A DNA stretch of 64,000 nt, taken from NCBI GenBank assembly GCA_035934235.1, contig DASYYB010000045.1, positions 1 through 64,000 on the forward strand, written 5' to 3'. Position numbers and translations under genes: made by a program. The notes under the pieces were generated by a model. That model was not told the origin of the DNA, did no database searches, and saw only the letters and a program-made list of their open reading frames with translations. Shown in pieces: positions 54,747-63,129 of this stretch (its first letter is position 1; each line of letters starts with the position of its first letter). The stretch is from REEB95 sp035934235. GTDB taxonomy: Bacteria; Pseudomonadota; Alphaproteobacteria; ATCC43930; CGMCC-115725.

Positions 54747-55562
54747 TCAGTTCGCCGGCGCCCAGGCTGTCAGGTTGATCGTCTGAAAGCTTGCGACGAC
54801 GCGGCCGCCCGCCGCAGCCGCACGGTCGCGATAGAGCGAAGCGGCGCGCGCCAACGTGCCGCGCCGGGTCGGCGCCTTACGCCGCTCGCGCTGGGCGTTG
54901 GTCTCGCCCATGGCGCGCAGATCGCGCATCAGCGCGAACGCGTCGGTGTACTCGACGTCGGTACGATCGCCGTCAACCACCGGCTCGACGAAGCCCGCGC
55001 GCTGAAGCAAGCCACCGACATCGCGTAAATCCGCGAAGGGCGACACCCGCGGACTGGCGCCGCCGACGCTTTCGAGTTCGGCCTCGATCAGCGCGGCATG
55101 CAGCACACTCAGCGTCTCGCCGCCGAACAACGTCGCCAGCAGCAGCCCGCCGGGCCTCAGCATGCGGCGCAATTGCAGCAACGTGCCGGGCAGATCGTTG
55201 ACCCAGTGCAGCACCAACGGGCTGAGCACGAGGTCGAAGGCCTCCGACGCGAACGGCAGCGCCTCGAGATCGACCACGGCGGCCGGGCGCGGCGCTTGGC
55301 GGGCCAAATCTTCGGACGGGTCGGCAGACACCAGGCGGCCGACGCTGTCGCGACCGTCGAGCGCACGCGCCATCAGCCCGCTGCGACAGCCGAGATCGAG
55401 CGCCACCGGAAACTGCCGCTTGATCTCGCCGAGACGCTCGGCGAGGTCTGCCGCCGCCCGCTCGAACAGAAACTCGGCGCCGAGCCCGAGCCGCGCGGCG
55501 CGCGCACGATGCCGGCGCACGGCGTGCGGATCGAAAATACGCAGCGGATCGATCGGTTTCAT
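54747..55562 (-). CDS. SAM-dependent methyltransferase, NDUFAF5/BioC-like
   Basis: The 271-residue class I methyltransferase opens with FDPHAVRRHRARAA, the start typical of the NDUFAF5-like bacterial group. The SAM motif is ALDLGCRSGL near 55, where the usual ALDLGCGTG Gly is replaced, then DLEALPFASEAFDLVLSPLVLHWVNDLPG and a MLRPGGLLLATLFGG strand (split positions 95-155). NDUFAF5 hydroxylates an Arg in complex I assembly in mitochondria, and a comparable role here is a guess. It diverges from comF over 63 bases. Confidence 0.85.
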   Translation of the reverse strand: MKPIDPLRIFDPHAVRRHRARAARLGLGAEFLFERAAADLAERLGEIKRQFPVALDLGCRSGLMARALDGRDSVGRLVSADPSEDLARQAPRPAAVVDLEALPFASEAFDLVLSPLVLHWVNDLPGTLLQLRRMLRPGGLLLATLFGGETLSVLHAALIEAELESVGGASPRVSPFADLRDVGGLLQRAGFVEPVVDGDRTDVEYTDAFALMRDLRAMGETNAQRERRKAPTRRGTLARAASLYRDRAAAAGGRVVASFQTINLTAWAPAN

Positions 55563-55625
55563 GGCGCATCATCGCCTTGGCCTGCGCCGATTGACAAGGC
55601 GGCTGCCATCGCCTGAGATCGTGTC

Positions 55626-56375
55626 ATGGGGGGATTGATCCGGGCTCTCGACCCGCGCCGTGTCGGCGCGGCCATGCTCGATCTGCTGCTGCCGCCGCGC
55701 TGCCTCAAATGCGGCGTCGAGATCGGCGGCGACGGCGCCTTGTGCGCCGAATGCTGGCGCGGCATCGCTTTCCTGCAACCGCCATGCTGCGCGCGCTGCG
55801 GCCTGCCGTTCGAGGTCGATCTGGGCGCCGAGGCGATTTGCGGCGCGTGCGCGCGCGAGGCGCCGCTTTACGCACGCGCACGTGCGGCGTTGCGCTATGA
55901 CGAGGCCAGCCGGACGTTGGTGCTCGCCTTCAAGCACGGCGACAAGCTGCAACTGGCGCCGGCGCTCGGCCGGTTCATGCGCCGGGCCAGCGCCGAGCTC
56001 CTGGCGACCTGCGACGTCATCGCTCCCGTGCCGCTGCATTGGACGCGGCTGTTCACGCGCCGTTACAACCAGGCCGCCGTTCTCGCCCACGCTCTCGTCC
56101 GTGACGGCGGCCCACCCGTTGTCGCGGACCTGCTCGAACGGCGCCGCGCCACGCCGTCGCAAGGCCGCAGCGGCCGCGCCGAGCGGCGGCGCAACGTCCG
56201 GGGCGCTTTCGCCTTAAAGCGAGGCCGCAGCGTCACTGGCCGCCGCGTATTGCTGGTCGACGACGTTCTCACCACCGGCGCCACAGTCTCGGAATGCGGC
56301 CGCACCCTGCTCGACGCCGGCGCAACCGCTGTCGATGTCCTGACGCTGGCGCGAACGGTGCGCCCCGATCTGTGA
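55626..56375 (+). CDS. ComF-family phosphoribosyltransferase-like protein
   Basis: The 249-residue protein has the ComF layout: an N-terminal zinc-finger-like set of Cys pairs (CLKCGVEI, CCARCGLPF, ICGACARE, about 22-78) and a C-terminal PRTase domain with VLLVDDVLTTGATVSECG near 210. ComF aids DNA uptake in competent bacteria; in non-competent proteobacteria its role is unclear. Length is usual. It is followed by grxC and a nitrilase gene, a stable alphaproteobacterial order. Confidence 0.9.
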   Translation: MGGLIRALDPRRVGAAMLDLLLPPRCLKCGVEIGGDGALCAECWRGIAFLQPPCCARCGLPFEVDLGAEAICGACAREAPLYARARAALRYDEASRTLVLAFKHGDKLQLAPALGRFMRRASAELLATCDVIAPVPLHWTRLFTRRYNQAAVLAHALVRDGGPPVVADLLERRRATPSQGRSGRAERRRNVRGAFALKRGRSVTGRRVLLVDDVLTTGATVSECGRTLLDAGATAVDVLTLARTVRPDL

Positions 56376-56411
56376 GTTGATTTAACCATGTGCGCGACCA
56401 GATAATCGGGT

Positions 56412-56675
56412 GTGGCCAAGGTCGAGCTCTATACCACCATGTTCTGCCCCTACTGCGCGCGGGCCCGCAACCTGCTGCAAAAAAAGGGCGTGCGCTTCAC
56501 CGACATCGACGTGATGGGCGACGACGACAAGCGCGAGGAAATGATCGCGCGCGCCGGCGGCCGACAGACCGTGCCGCAAATCTTCATCGACGGGCGGCAC
56601 ATCGGTGGCTCGGACGAGCTGGTGGCGCTTGATCGCGACGGCAAGCTCAACCCGCTGCTCGGGCTGTCGCGATGA
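56412..56675 (+). CDS. grxC: Glutaredoxin 3
   Basis: The 87-residue dithiol glutaredoxin has the CPYC active site (about 12-15), the TVPQIFIDG cis-Pro loop and the HIGGSDELVALD GSH-binding segment. It reduces disulfides with glutathione in the cytoplasm. The start is a GTG 36 bases after comF. Its stop overlaps the nitrilase ATG (ATGA). Confidence 0.94.
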   Translation: MAKVELYTTMFCPYCARARNLLQKKGVRFTDIDVMGDDDKREEMIARAGGRQTVPQIFIDGRHIGGSDELVALDRDGKLNPLLGLSR

Positions 56676-57529
56676 GCGCCCGCTTCAAGGCCGCCTGCAT
56701 CCAGATGACGTCGGGTGCGGCCATCGAAACGAATGTCAGCGCCGCCAGCGCGCTCGTGCGGCGCGCACGCGAACAAGGCGCAGATCTGATCATGACGCCC
56801 GAGGTTAGCGACATGATCGAACCCAAGCGGGCGTTGGCGCTCGACAAGGCCTACCGCGAGGAGCAAAACGCGATGGTCGCGGCGTTCCGCGATCTGGCGC
56901 GCGAAACCGGCGCGTGGCTGCTGCTCGGCTCGGCGGTGATCCGCGATAAGAACGCCGAGCGGCTGTCGAACCGCTCGTTCCTGATCTCGCCGCAAGGCGA
57001 GATCGCGGCGCGCTACGACAAGATCCACATGTTCGACGTCGACTTGCCGACCGGCGAACGACACCGTGAATCGCAGGCCTACAAGCCCGGCGACAAGGCC
57101 GTGGTTGCCGAGCTGCCGTGGGGTCGGCTCGGCATGACGATCTGCTACGATCTGCGGTTTCCGCATCTCTACCGCGCGCTCGCCAAGGCGGGTGCCGATT
57201 TCCTCGCGGTGCCGTCGGCCTTCACGGTGCCGACCGGCCGCGCCCATTGGCACGTCCTGCTGCGCGCCCGCGCCATCGAGAACGGCTGCTTCGTTTTTGC
57301 ACCGGCGCAATGGGGCGAGCATGGCGGTGGCCGACGCACCTTCGGTCACGCCTTGATCGTCGCACCGTGGGGCGAAATCCTCGCCGAAGCCGAAGACGGC
57401 ACGGGCGTGATCGTCGCCGAGATCGATCCGGCCAAGGTGGCTGAGACGCGGCGCGCCGTGCCGTCGCTGGCGCACGATCGGCTGTTCGCCGCGCCGAAGC
57501 GGCCCGGCACCATCGCCGCCGCCGACTAA
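56672..57529 (+). CDS. Carbon-nitrogen hydrolase (Nit1/Nit2-type nitrilase superfamily)
   Basis: The 285-residue enzyme shows the Glu-Lys-Cys triad: Glu in MTPEVSDM, Lys in RYDKIHMFDVD and Cys in GMTICYDLRFPHLYR. HRESQAYKPGD is the Nit-specific segment. Nit1 proteins remove deaminated glutathione; that role would fit the adjacent glutaredoxin but is inferred. It converges on the DUF2892 gene with 4 bases between. Confidence 0.92.
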   Translation: MSARFKAACIQMTSGAAIETNVSAASALVRRAREQGADLIMTPEVSDMIEPKRALALDKAYREEQNAMVAAFRDLARETGAWLLLGSAVIRDKNAERLSNRSFLISPQGEIAARYDKIHMFDVDLPTGERHRESQAYKPGDKAVVAELPWGRLGMTICYDLRFPHLYRALAKAGADFLAVPSAFTVPTGRAHWHVLLRARAIENGCFVFAPAQWGEHGGGRRTFGHALIVAPWGEILAEAEDGTGVIVAEIDPAKVAETRRAVPSLAHDRLFAAPKRPGTIAAAD

Positions 57530-57533
57530 CGCG

Positions 57534-57752
57534 TCAGTTTTCCCGCGTGACCGTGGTGTCGGTGGTCATTCCCAAGGTTTCGTAGACCGGACACCAACCG
57601 CCGATCGCGGTCAGGATCGGTATGATCCCGATCAAGGCAAGCCAGCGTTCGCCGGCGAACCAGATCCAGATACCGCCGATGATCGCCAGACCGATGAGAA
57701 CGCGAATCAGACGGTCGTGCCAGCCGACATTGAGCTTGAACGTGCGCGCCAT
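57534..57752 (-). CDS. DUF2892-family membrane protein
   Basis: The 72-residue protein follows the typical DUF2892 pattern, NVGWHDRLIRVLIGLAII, then ERWLALIGIIPILTAIGGWCPVYETLG with a conserved Cys-Pro. Two helices are expected. Function unknown. The ATG at 57752 removes an 8-residue extension. It is 20 bases downstream of a methyltransferase gene and may be cotranscribed with it. Confidence 0.85.
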   Translation of the reverse strand: MARTFKLNVGWHDRLIRVLIGLAIIGGIWIWFAGERWLALIGIIPILTAIGGWCPVYETLGMTTDTTVTREN

Positions 57753-57772
57753 GGCGATTCTCCCGTAGCGCT

Positions 57773-58321
57773 TCAATCGAGGGCGATTATACCGCCTTTT
57801 ACCGCCGCGAGACGCTGAATTGCGGCGGGCCGCGGCCGGCTGACGATTCCCTGCTCGAAAGCCAGCACTGTCAGATGCGGCGTGAACGCCTCGATCAGCT
57901 CGTTGGGCCGCAGCAGGAAGTCCGGATTGCTCGGCTTGCCGAACCGCTCGTTGCCGCGCATGAACGTTTCGTAGAGCAGCACGCCCGCCGGCGCGAGCGC
58001 CGCCGCCAGATCGGTAAAGGCTGGACGGTAGAGATAATTGGTCACGACGATGCCGTCATAGCCATCGCCCAACCGCCACGCTTCGCCGTTTTCGAGATCG
58101 AGCGCGACGACCCGGCACGCGGCATCGCCGGCAACAGCGACCTGAAGCGCCGTCGTATCGCGATCGGCGGCAACGACGTTGTAACCGCGGGCAAGCAGCA
58201 GGCGGGTGTGCCGGCCGCCACCGGCAGCGAGATCGAGGACGCGACCACCGGCGCGGATCAGCGCCGCGTGACGTTCGATCCAAGGCGACGGCGGCGGGTC
58301 GAATTCGGTGGGTGGGCGCAT
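57773..58321 (-). CDS. SAM-dependent methyltransferase
   Basis: The 182-residue class I methyltransferase has the SAM motif VLDLAAGGGRHTRLLLARG near residue 28, the VVAADRD acid loop and VVALDLENG. The rest, LLYETFMRGNERFGKPSNPDFLLRPNEL (split positions 115-145), resembles the TehB/bacterial thiopurine-type small-molecule methyltransferases. Substrate unknown. The ATG at 58321 is chosen because the longer reading begins with a run unlike the family. It is divergent from the DUF1178 gene over 74 bases. Confidence 0.8.
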   Translation of the reverse strand: MRPPTEFDPPPSPWIERHAALIRAGGRVLDLAAGGGRHTRLLLARGYNVVAADRDTTALQVAVAGDAACRVVALDLENGEAWRLGDGYDGIVVTNYLYRPAFTDLAAALAPAGVLLYETFMRGNERFGKPSNPDFLLRPNELIEAFTPHLTVLAFEQGIVSRPRPAAIQRLAAVKGGIIALD

Positions 58322-58395
58322 TAGCACTTGACCCCGGCGGTGGCCAAAACCATCTTGGCGGAACGCGCCGCCCATCAAAGGGTTATGTCTCAAGA

Positions 58396-58818
58396 ATGAT
58401 TTTGTTCAAGCTCAAATGCGAAGCCGGCCACGAATTCGAAGGATGGTTCCGCGACGGCGCCACCTTCGACCGGCAGAACACACGCGGTCAGGTCAGCTGC
58501 CCGCAATGCGGCAGCAACGACGTCGACAAGGCGCCGATGGCGCCGCGGCCGTTGCGTGCCGCCGATACGCCGAGCGTGGATCAGACGCCGCCACGCGAGG
58601 AAGACGTACGCCGTGCACTCCAGGTCCTGCGTCGGCACGTCGAGACGAACTGCGAGAACGTCGGGTCCCGGTTCGCCACCGAGGCGCGCGCCATCCACAA
58701 CGGCACGAGCAAGGCGCGTGGCATCTACGGCGATTCGACGCCGGAAGAATCGCGTGCGCTTGCCGAAGATGGCATCGACTTCCAGACCATACCCTGGGTC
58801 CCACCCAGCGACGCCTGA
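58396..58818 (+). CDS. DUF1178-family protein
   Basis: The 140-residue protein starts MILFKLKCEAGHEFEGWFRD, a diagnostic DUF1178 start, with C-x-H and VSCPQCGSNDVDKAPMAP forming a probable zinc ribbon (about 8-45). The C-terminal half contains EARAIHNG and the GDSTPEES segment (about 100-130). Function unknown. It lies 24 bases ahead of pgk on the same strand. Confidence 0.9.
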   Translation: MILFKLKCEAGHEFEGWFRDGATFDRQNTRGQVSCPQCGSNDVDKAPMAPRPLRAADTPSVDQTPPREEDVRRALQVLRRHVETNCENVGSRFATEARAIHNGTSKARGIYGDSTPEESRALAEDGIDFQTIPWVPPSDA

Positions 58819-58842
58819 ACGCGCCCAGCGCGCGGAAATCCC

Positions 58843-60042
58843 ATGCCCCTGTTTCGGACGCTCGACGACCTCGATCCCAACGGTAAGCGCGTGCTCGTGC
58901 GCGCCGATCTCAACGTGCCGGTCGCCGACGGCAAGGTTACCGACGCGACGCGCATCGATCGGCTGGCACCGACCATCCGCGAGCTGGCCGACAAAGGCGC
59001 CCGCGTCATCGTGATCTCGCATTTCGGTCGGCCCAAGGATCGCGAGCCCGATCTGTCGCTGCGTCCGATCGTGCCGACGCTGGCCGCGGCGCTCGACGGC
59101 CGGAACGTGGTCTTTGCCGACGACTGCATCGGTGCGCCCGCACAACGCGCGGTCGAGGGGCTGCGCAACGGCGGCATCGCGCTGCTGGAAAACCTGCGCT
59201 TCCACAAAGGCGAGGAGAAGAACGATCCGGTCTTCGCCAAGGCGCTGGCGGCGCTCGCCGACGTCTATGTCGACGACGCCTTCTCGGCGGCGCACCGCGC
59301 GCACGCCTCGACCGAGGCCGTGGCGCGTCTGCTGCCCGCCTATGCCGGCCGGCTGATGCAGGCTGAGCTCATCGCGCTCGACAAGGCGCTCGAGAATCCG
59401 GCGCGGCCGGTGGCGGCGATCGTCGGTGGCGCCAAGGTTTCGACCAAGCTCAATTTGCTCGACAACCTTGTCGGCAAGGTCCAGCTGCTGATCATCGGCG
59501 GCGCCATGGCCAATACGCCGCTGCTGGCCGAGGGCAAGTCCGTCGGCAAATCGCTGGTCGAGCGCGACATGATCGAGACTGCGCGGCGTCTTGTCACCAA
59601 GGCGAAGGACGCGGGCTGCGAGCTTGTCCTTCCCGTCGACGTCGTCGTCGCGCCGGCGCTGAGGGCTGGTGTGCCGGTCGCCACCGTCGCGGCCGATCGC
59701 GTTCCCGACAGCCAGATGATCCTCGATATCGGGCCGCGCAGCGTCGCGCTCATCTGCGAGAAGCTTGCCGCCTGCCGCACGCTGGTATGGAACGGGCCGG
59801 TCGGCGCTTTCGAAACCAAGCCGTTTGACCAAGGGACGACCGCCATCGCGCAAAAGGTCGCCGCGCTGACCCGCGCGGGCCGTCTTGTGAGCGTTGCGGG
59901 CGGCGGCGACACGGTGGCGGCGCTGCTGCATGCCGGTGTCGTCGATCAGCTGAGCTATGTCTCGGCCGCCGGCGGCGCGTTCCTCGAATGGCTCGAAGGC
60001 AAGACGCTGCCCGGCATCAAGGCGCTGGAAGTCGGGCGCTAA
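58843..60042 (+). CDS. pgk: Phosphoglycerate kinase
   Basis: The 399-residue enzyme links 1,3-bisphosphoglycerate with ATP formation. N-terminal KRVLVRADLNVP, then ISHFGRPKDREP and ENLRFHKGEEKN bind the substrate; the C-terminal GGAKVSTKLNLL and AGGGDTVAALLHAG segments bind ATP. Length is standard. It is separated from gap by about 56 kb in this window and shows no partner glycolytic gene nearby. A convergent methyltransferase gene starts 8 bases after its stop. Confidence 0.96.
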   Translation: MPLFRTLDDLDPNGKRVLVRADLNVPVADGKVTDATRIDRLAPTIRELADKGARVIVISHFGRPKDREPDLSLRPIVPTLAAALDGRNVVFADDCIGAPAQRAVEGLRNGGIALLENLRFHKGEEKNDPVFAKALAALADVYVDDAFSAAHRAHASTEAVARLLPAYAGRLMQAELIALDKALENPARPVAAIVGGAKVSTKLNLLDNLVGKVQLLIIGGAMANTPLLAEGKSVGKSLVERDMIETARRLVTKAKDAGCELVLPVDVVVAPALRAGVPVATVAADRVPDSQMILDIGPRSVALICEKLAACRTLVWNGPVGAFETKPFDQGTTAIAQKVAALTRAGRLVSVAGGGDTVAALLHAGVVDQLSYVSAAGGAFLEWLEGKTLPGIKALEVGR

Positions 60043-60049
60043 ATCGAAG

Positions 60050-60520
60050 TCAGAGCCACCGGCGCACCTGCGCTTTATAGCGCAGCCAGTCGGCCCCGAA
60101 TTTCCGCTCGAGCTGCGCTTCTTCCCGCCGGACGAAACCATCCATCAAGGGAAGATGGAGCGCCGTGATAACGAGCGCCGCCGGCGAACCGAACAGCAGC
60201 GCCGCGCCGAAGAAAATGAACACGTTGCCGCCGAGATAAAGCGGATTCCGCGAAAATCGATAGGGGCCCGACGTGATGAGTGCCGCTTGCGGCTCGAGCG
60301 AAATGACCCGCATGCGATGCGTGTAAAAATGAAACGTTGCCCAGGCGCGTAACAAAAATCCCGTGGCCAAGAGAAGCCAAGCGGCGACGCTCGCCGCCGT
60401 GCCGTGGAATTCACCGATACCGAGCAACGCATCGATCATCGTGCCGACCCAAGCGACACCGAGACCGACGATCACGACGCCGACATTGTGAAGGACGCTT
60501 TTGAGAAGGTTGGTGAACAT
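60050..60520 (-). CDS. Isoprenylcysteine/phospholipid-type membrane methyltransferase
   Basis: The 156-residue integral membrane protein (four to five helices) carries the ICMT-like C-terminal motif: GPYRFSRNPLYLGGNVFIFFG (about 87-107) and RREEAQLERKFGADWLRYKAQVRRWL near the end (split positions 128-155). Such small methyltransferases act on lipids or small hydrophobic substrates. The ATG at 60520 is preferred to an extension that reads as charged and low-complexity. It is 46 bases downstream of the GST gene on the minus strand. Confidence 0.78.
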   Translation of the reverse strand: MFTNLLKSVLHNVGVVIVGLGVAWVGTMIDALLGIGEFHGTAASVAAWLLLATGFLLRAWATFHFYTHRMRVISLEPQAALITSGPYRFSRNPLYLGGNVFIFFGAALLFGSPAALVITALHLPLMDGFVRREEAQLERKFGADWLRYKAQVRRWL

Positions 60521-60566
60521 CGAGTCGCCGAACCTCCGACTAAGACGCAATGTCGGCGCCGAAGCG

Positions 60567-61220
60567 CTAAACCTCGAACTCCGCCAGCACCATCGGCTCG
60601 TCCTTGGCGGCCGCAGCCCATTCCCGATAAGGCGCGTGGCGTTCGATCGCGTCGCAGTACGCGGCGGCGTCCGCGTCGATCGGCACCGCATAGCTGCGCA
60701 GGCGGCTCACCACCGGCGCGTACATCGCATCGGCGATGCCGAAGCCACCGAACAGGAAAGCACCCCCCGCGCCGAAACGCTGGCGGCAATCGCGCCACAG
60801 CGCCGCGACGCGGGCGACATCGGCCTTCGCCTCGTCGGTCAGCGGCCGCGGCTTACCGGAGCGGCGCATGTTCATCGGCAGATGGCGGCGCAAATTGGCA
60901 AATCCGGCGTGCATCTCGGCGCTGACCGAGCGGGCGCGGGCGCGGGCGGCCGGCGCCGCCGGCCACAAGCCCGCCTTGGGAAAGGTTTCAGCCAAATACT
61001 CACCGATCGCCAGCGAGTCCCAGACCGTGACCTCGCCATGCCGCAACGCCGGAACCTTGCCCGACGGCGAATGCGTCAGGATCGTCTCCTTGCTGCCCGG
61101 CGCGTACAGCGGAATGACCTCCGACTCGAACGCGGCACCGGTCTGCTTGAGCATCAGCCAGGCGCGCAGCGACCACGACGAATAGTTCTTGTTGCCGATA
61201 TAGATGGTGATGTCTGCCAT
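60567..61220 (-). CDS. Glutathione S-transferase-like protein
   Basis: The 217-residue protein has a thioredoxin-like N-terminal domain with NKNYSSWSLRAWLMLKQTG (about 8-26) holding the Ser site, the GKVPALRHG cis-Pro segment and DSLAIGEYLAE; the C-terminal helical domain contains FGIADAMYAPVVSRL. Cytosolic conjugation of electrophiles with glutathione is the family role; the substrate is unknown. ATG at 61220. Divergent from the aminopeptidase gene over 80 bases. Confidence 0.88.
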   Translation of the reverse strand: MADITIYIGNKNYSSWSLRAWLMLKQTGAAFESEVIPLYAPGSKETILTHSPSGKVPALRHGEVTVWDSLAIGEYLAETFPKAGLWPAAPAARARARSVSAEMHAGFANLRRHLPMNMRRSGKPRPLTDEAKADVARVAALWRDCRQRFGAGGAFLFGGFGIADAMYAPVVSRLRSYAVPIDADAAAYCDAIERHAPYREWAAAAKDEPMVLAEFEV

Positions 61221-61300
61221 CGGGTATCCTCGCGCCGGCAATGTGCCGGGCAGAGGCGTGTCGCGCAACTGCCGGCTGCGCATGGGGATGGGGACGGATC

Positions 61301-62698
61301 GTGACCGACGACGCGGCGCTCGCAGCGCTGGTTGAAAACGAAGCGGGCGCTATGCCGCTGACCGTGGTGACGCGCGAGTCGCTCGTGGCGACGCTCGCCA
61401 CACTGGACCCCGCCGTGGCGCGCTGGGTCGAGGCGACCCGCTTCACGGCCGACGCCGGCCACCACCTGCTGGTGCCGGGTGTCGACGGCAAGCCGCTGCG
61501 CGTCCTGGCCGCGGCCAGCGAATCGGACCCCATCTGGGACCTGGCTGGCCTGCCGGACGCGCTGCCCGAAGGCACCTATGCGCTCGACGCCGCCAGCGAC
61601 GACGCGCACGCCACGCCGCGCGCGCTCGGCTGGGCGCTCGGTGCCTATGCCTTCACGCGTTACCGGGCGCGCAAGCACCCGCCGGCCCGTCTCGTCTGGC
61701 CGCGCCAGGCCGACCGCAAGCGGGTCGCGCGGCTGGCGCGTGCGCAATGCTGGGCGCGTGACCTGATCAACACGCCGGCCGAGGCGATGGGCCCTGCCGA
61801 ACTACAACACGCGGTCGAAACCCTGGCGGCGAAGCACGGCGCGCGCTGCTCAGCCATCGTCGGCGACGATCTGCTGGCGCGGAACTATCCAACCATCCAT
61901 GCCGTCGGCCGCGCCAGCAACCGGCCGCCGCGGATCGTCGACCTGACCTGGGGCGATGCACGTGCGCCCAAGCTGACGTTGGTCGGCAAGGGCGTGTGCT
62001 TCGATACCGGCGGGCTTGACCTCAAGACCGCGTCGGGCATGCGCTGGATGAAGAAGGACATGGGCGGCGCGGCGACGTTGCTGGCGCTCGGCGACGCGAT
62101 CATGGACGCCGGCCTTGACGTTCGCCTGCGTATCCTGGTGCCGGCGGTCGACAATGCCGTCAGCGGCAGCGCGTTGCGGCCGGGCGATATTGTGCGCACG
62201 CGGCACGGCATGACCGTTGAGATCGGCAACACCGATGCCGAAGGCCGGTTGATCCTGTGCGACGCGCTGGCCGAAGCAGCCAGCGAGCGGCCCGACCTGA
62301 TCGTCGATATCGCCACGCTCACCGGTGCGGCGCGGGTGGCGCTCGGACCCGACTTGCCGGCGCTATTCGTGCGCGACGATGCGCTTGCGGCATCGCTGCT
62401 GGCGGCAGGAACGCGTGAAGGCGATCCGTTGTGGCGTCTGCCGCTGTGGAGGCCCTATCGCGAGATGCTCAAGACGCCGATCGCCGACATCAACAACGTC
62501 AGCGAGGGCCCGTTCGCCGGCGCCATCACCGCGGCGTTGTTCCTGGCCGAGTTCGTGCCAGTGGAGATTCCCTGGGCGCATCTCGACACGTATGCGTGGA
62601 ACGGCAAGACCAAGCCCGGCCGGCCGGAAGGTGGCGAGGCTTTGGCGCTGCGCGCGCTCTATGCCTTCGCCGTCGGGCGCTATGGCGGCAAGCGATGA
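61301..62698 (+). CDS. M17 leucyl aminopeptidase-family protein
   Basis: The 465-residue peptidase has the complete M17 catalytic core: KGVCFDTGGLDLKT (metal-binding Asp/Lys, near 225), MKKDMGGAATLLA, and the signature NTDAEGRLILCDAL near 310. The GTG at 61301 is chosen; a longer reading would begin at 61241 inside the gap, and its first 20 residues are unlike the family. The N-terminal region is shorter and less conserved than in PepA. It cleaves N-terminal amino acids from cytoplasmic peptides. Confidence 0.92.
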   Translation: MTDDAALAALVENEAGAMPLTVVTRESLVATLATLDPAVARWVEATRFTADAGHHLLVPGVDGKPLRVLAAASESDPIWDLAGLPDALPEGTYALDAASDDAHATPRALGWALGAYAFTRYRARKHPPARLVWPRQADRKRVARLARAQCWARDLINTPAEAMGPAELQHAVETLAAKHGARCSAIVGDDLLARNYPTIHAVGRASNRPPRIVDLTWGDARAPKLTLVGKGVCFDTGGLDLKTASGMRWMKKDMGGAATLLALGDAIMDAGLDVRLRILVPAVDNAVSGSALRPGDIVRTRHGMTVEIGNTDAEGRLILCDALAEAASERPDLIVDIATLTGAARVALGPDLPALFVRDDALAASLLAAGTREGDPLWRLPLWRPYREMLKTPIADINNVSEGPFAGAITAALFLAEFVPVEIPWAHLDTYAWNGKTKPGRPEGGEALALRALYAFAVGRYGGKR

Positions 62699-63126
62699 AG
62701 CTCAAACGTGAAACCACGAAGAAACGCACGGCCGAGCCGCCGGCGATCCGGCTTGGGCTCAAGCCGCCGGGCGGCGGCCGGGTTAGATGGATCAAGGACG
62801 GCTTTGCCTGGGATTTGTTCGTGCTATCGCCATTGCTGGGGTTACCGCTGTTCTGGCGCAAGCTGCACGCCTGGGGCGCATTGATGCTCGGCCTGCTGTT
62901 GGCATGGTTCGTCGCTTGGTTCCTGCTCGGCCGTTTCGCCGACGGTCACACGGTGAACGTCGCTGGCGACGCCTTCGCCGCGATCTTCTTCGTGCTCGAC
63001 CTGTTTCTGGGCTGGCGCGGCAACCGCATGACGGCGCAGGCTTATGTTCGGCACGGCTGGACCGTCGACCATCCGGATTATGCCGCCACGCGCAAGCTGA
63101 TGACGCGCTGGAAGCTCGACAAATAA
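62695..63126 (+). CDS. DUF2628-family membrane protein
   Basis: The 143-residue protein has a basic N-terminus, then the DUF2628 segment GFAWDLFVLSPLLGLPLFWRKLHAWG, two further helices (WGALMLGLLLAWFVAWFLLG; AFAAIFFVLDLFLGWRGN) and a RHGWTVDHPDYAATRK tail (positions about 35-130, split here). The family function is unknown. Its ATG overlaps the aminopeptidase stop (ATGA). It converges on the ABC ATPase gene with 3 bases between. Confidence 0.85.
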   Translation: MKLKRETTKKRTAEPPAIRLGLKPPGGGRVRWIKDGFAWDLFVLSPLLGLPLFWRKLHAWGALMLGLLLAWFVAWFLLGRFADGHTVNVAGDAFAAIFFVLDLFLGWRGNRMTAQAYVRHGWTVDHPDYAATRKLMTRWKLDK

Positions 63127-63129
63127 CGA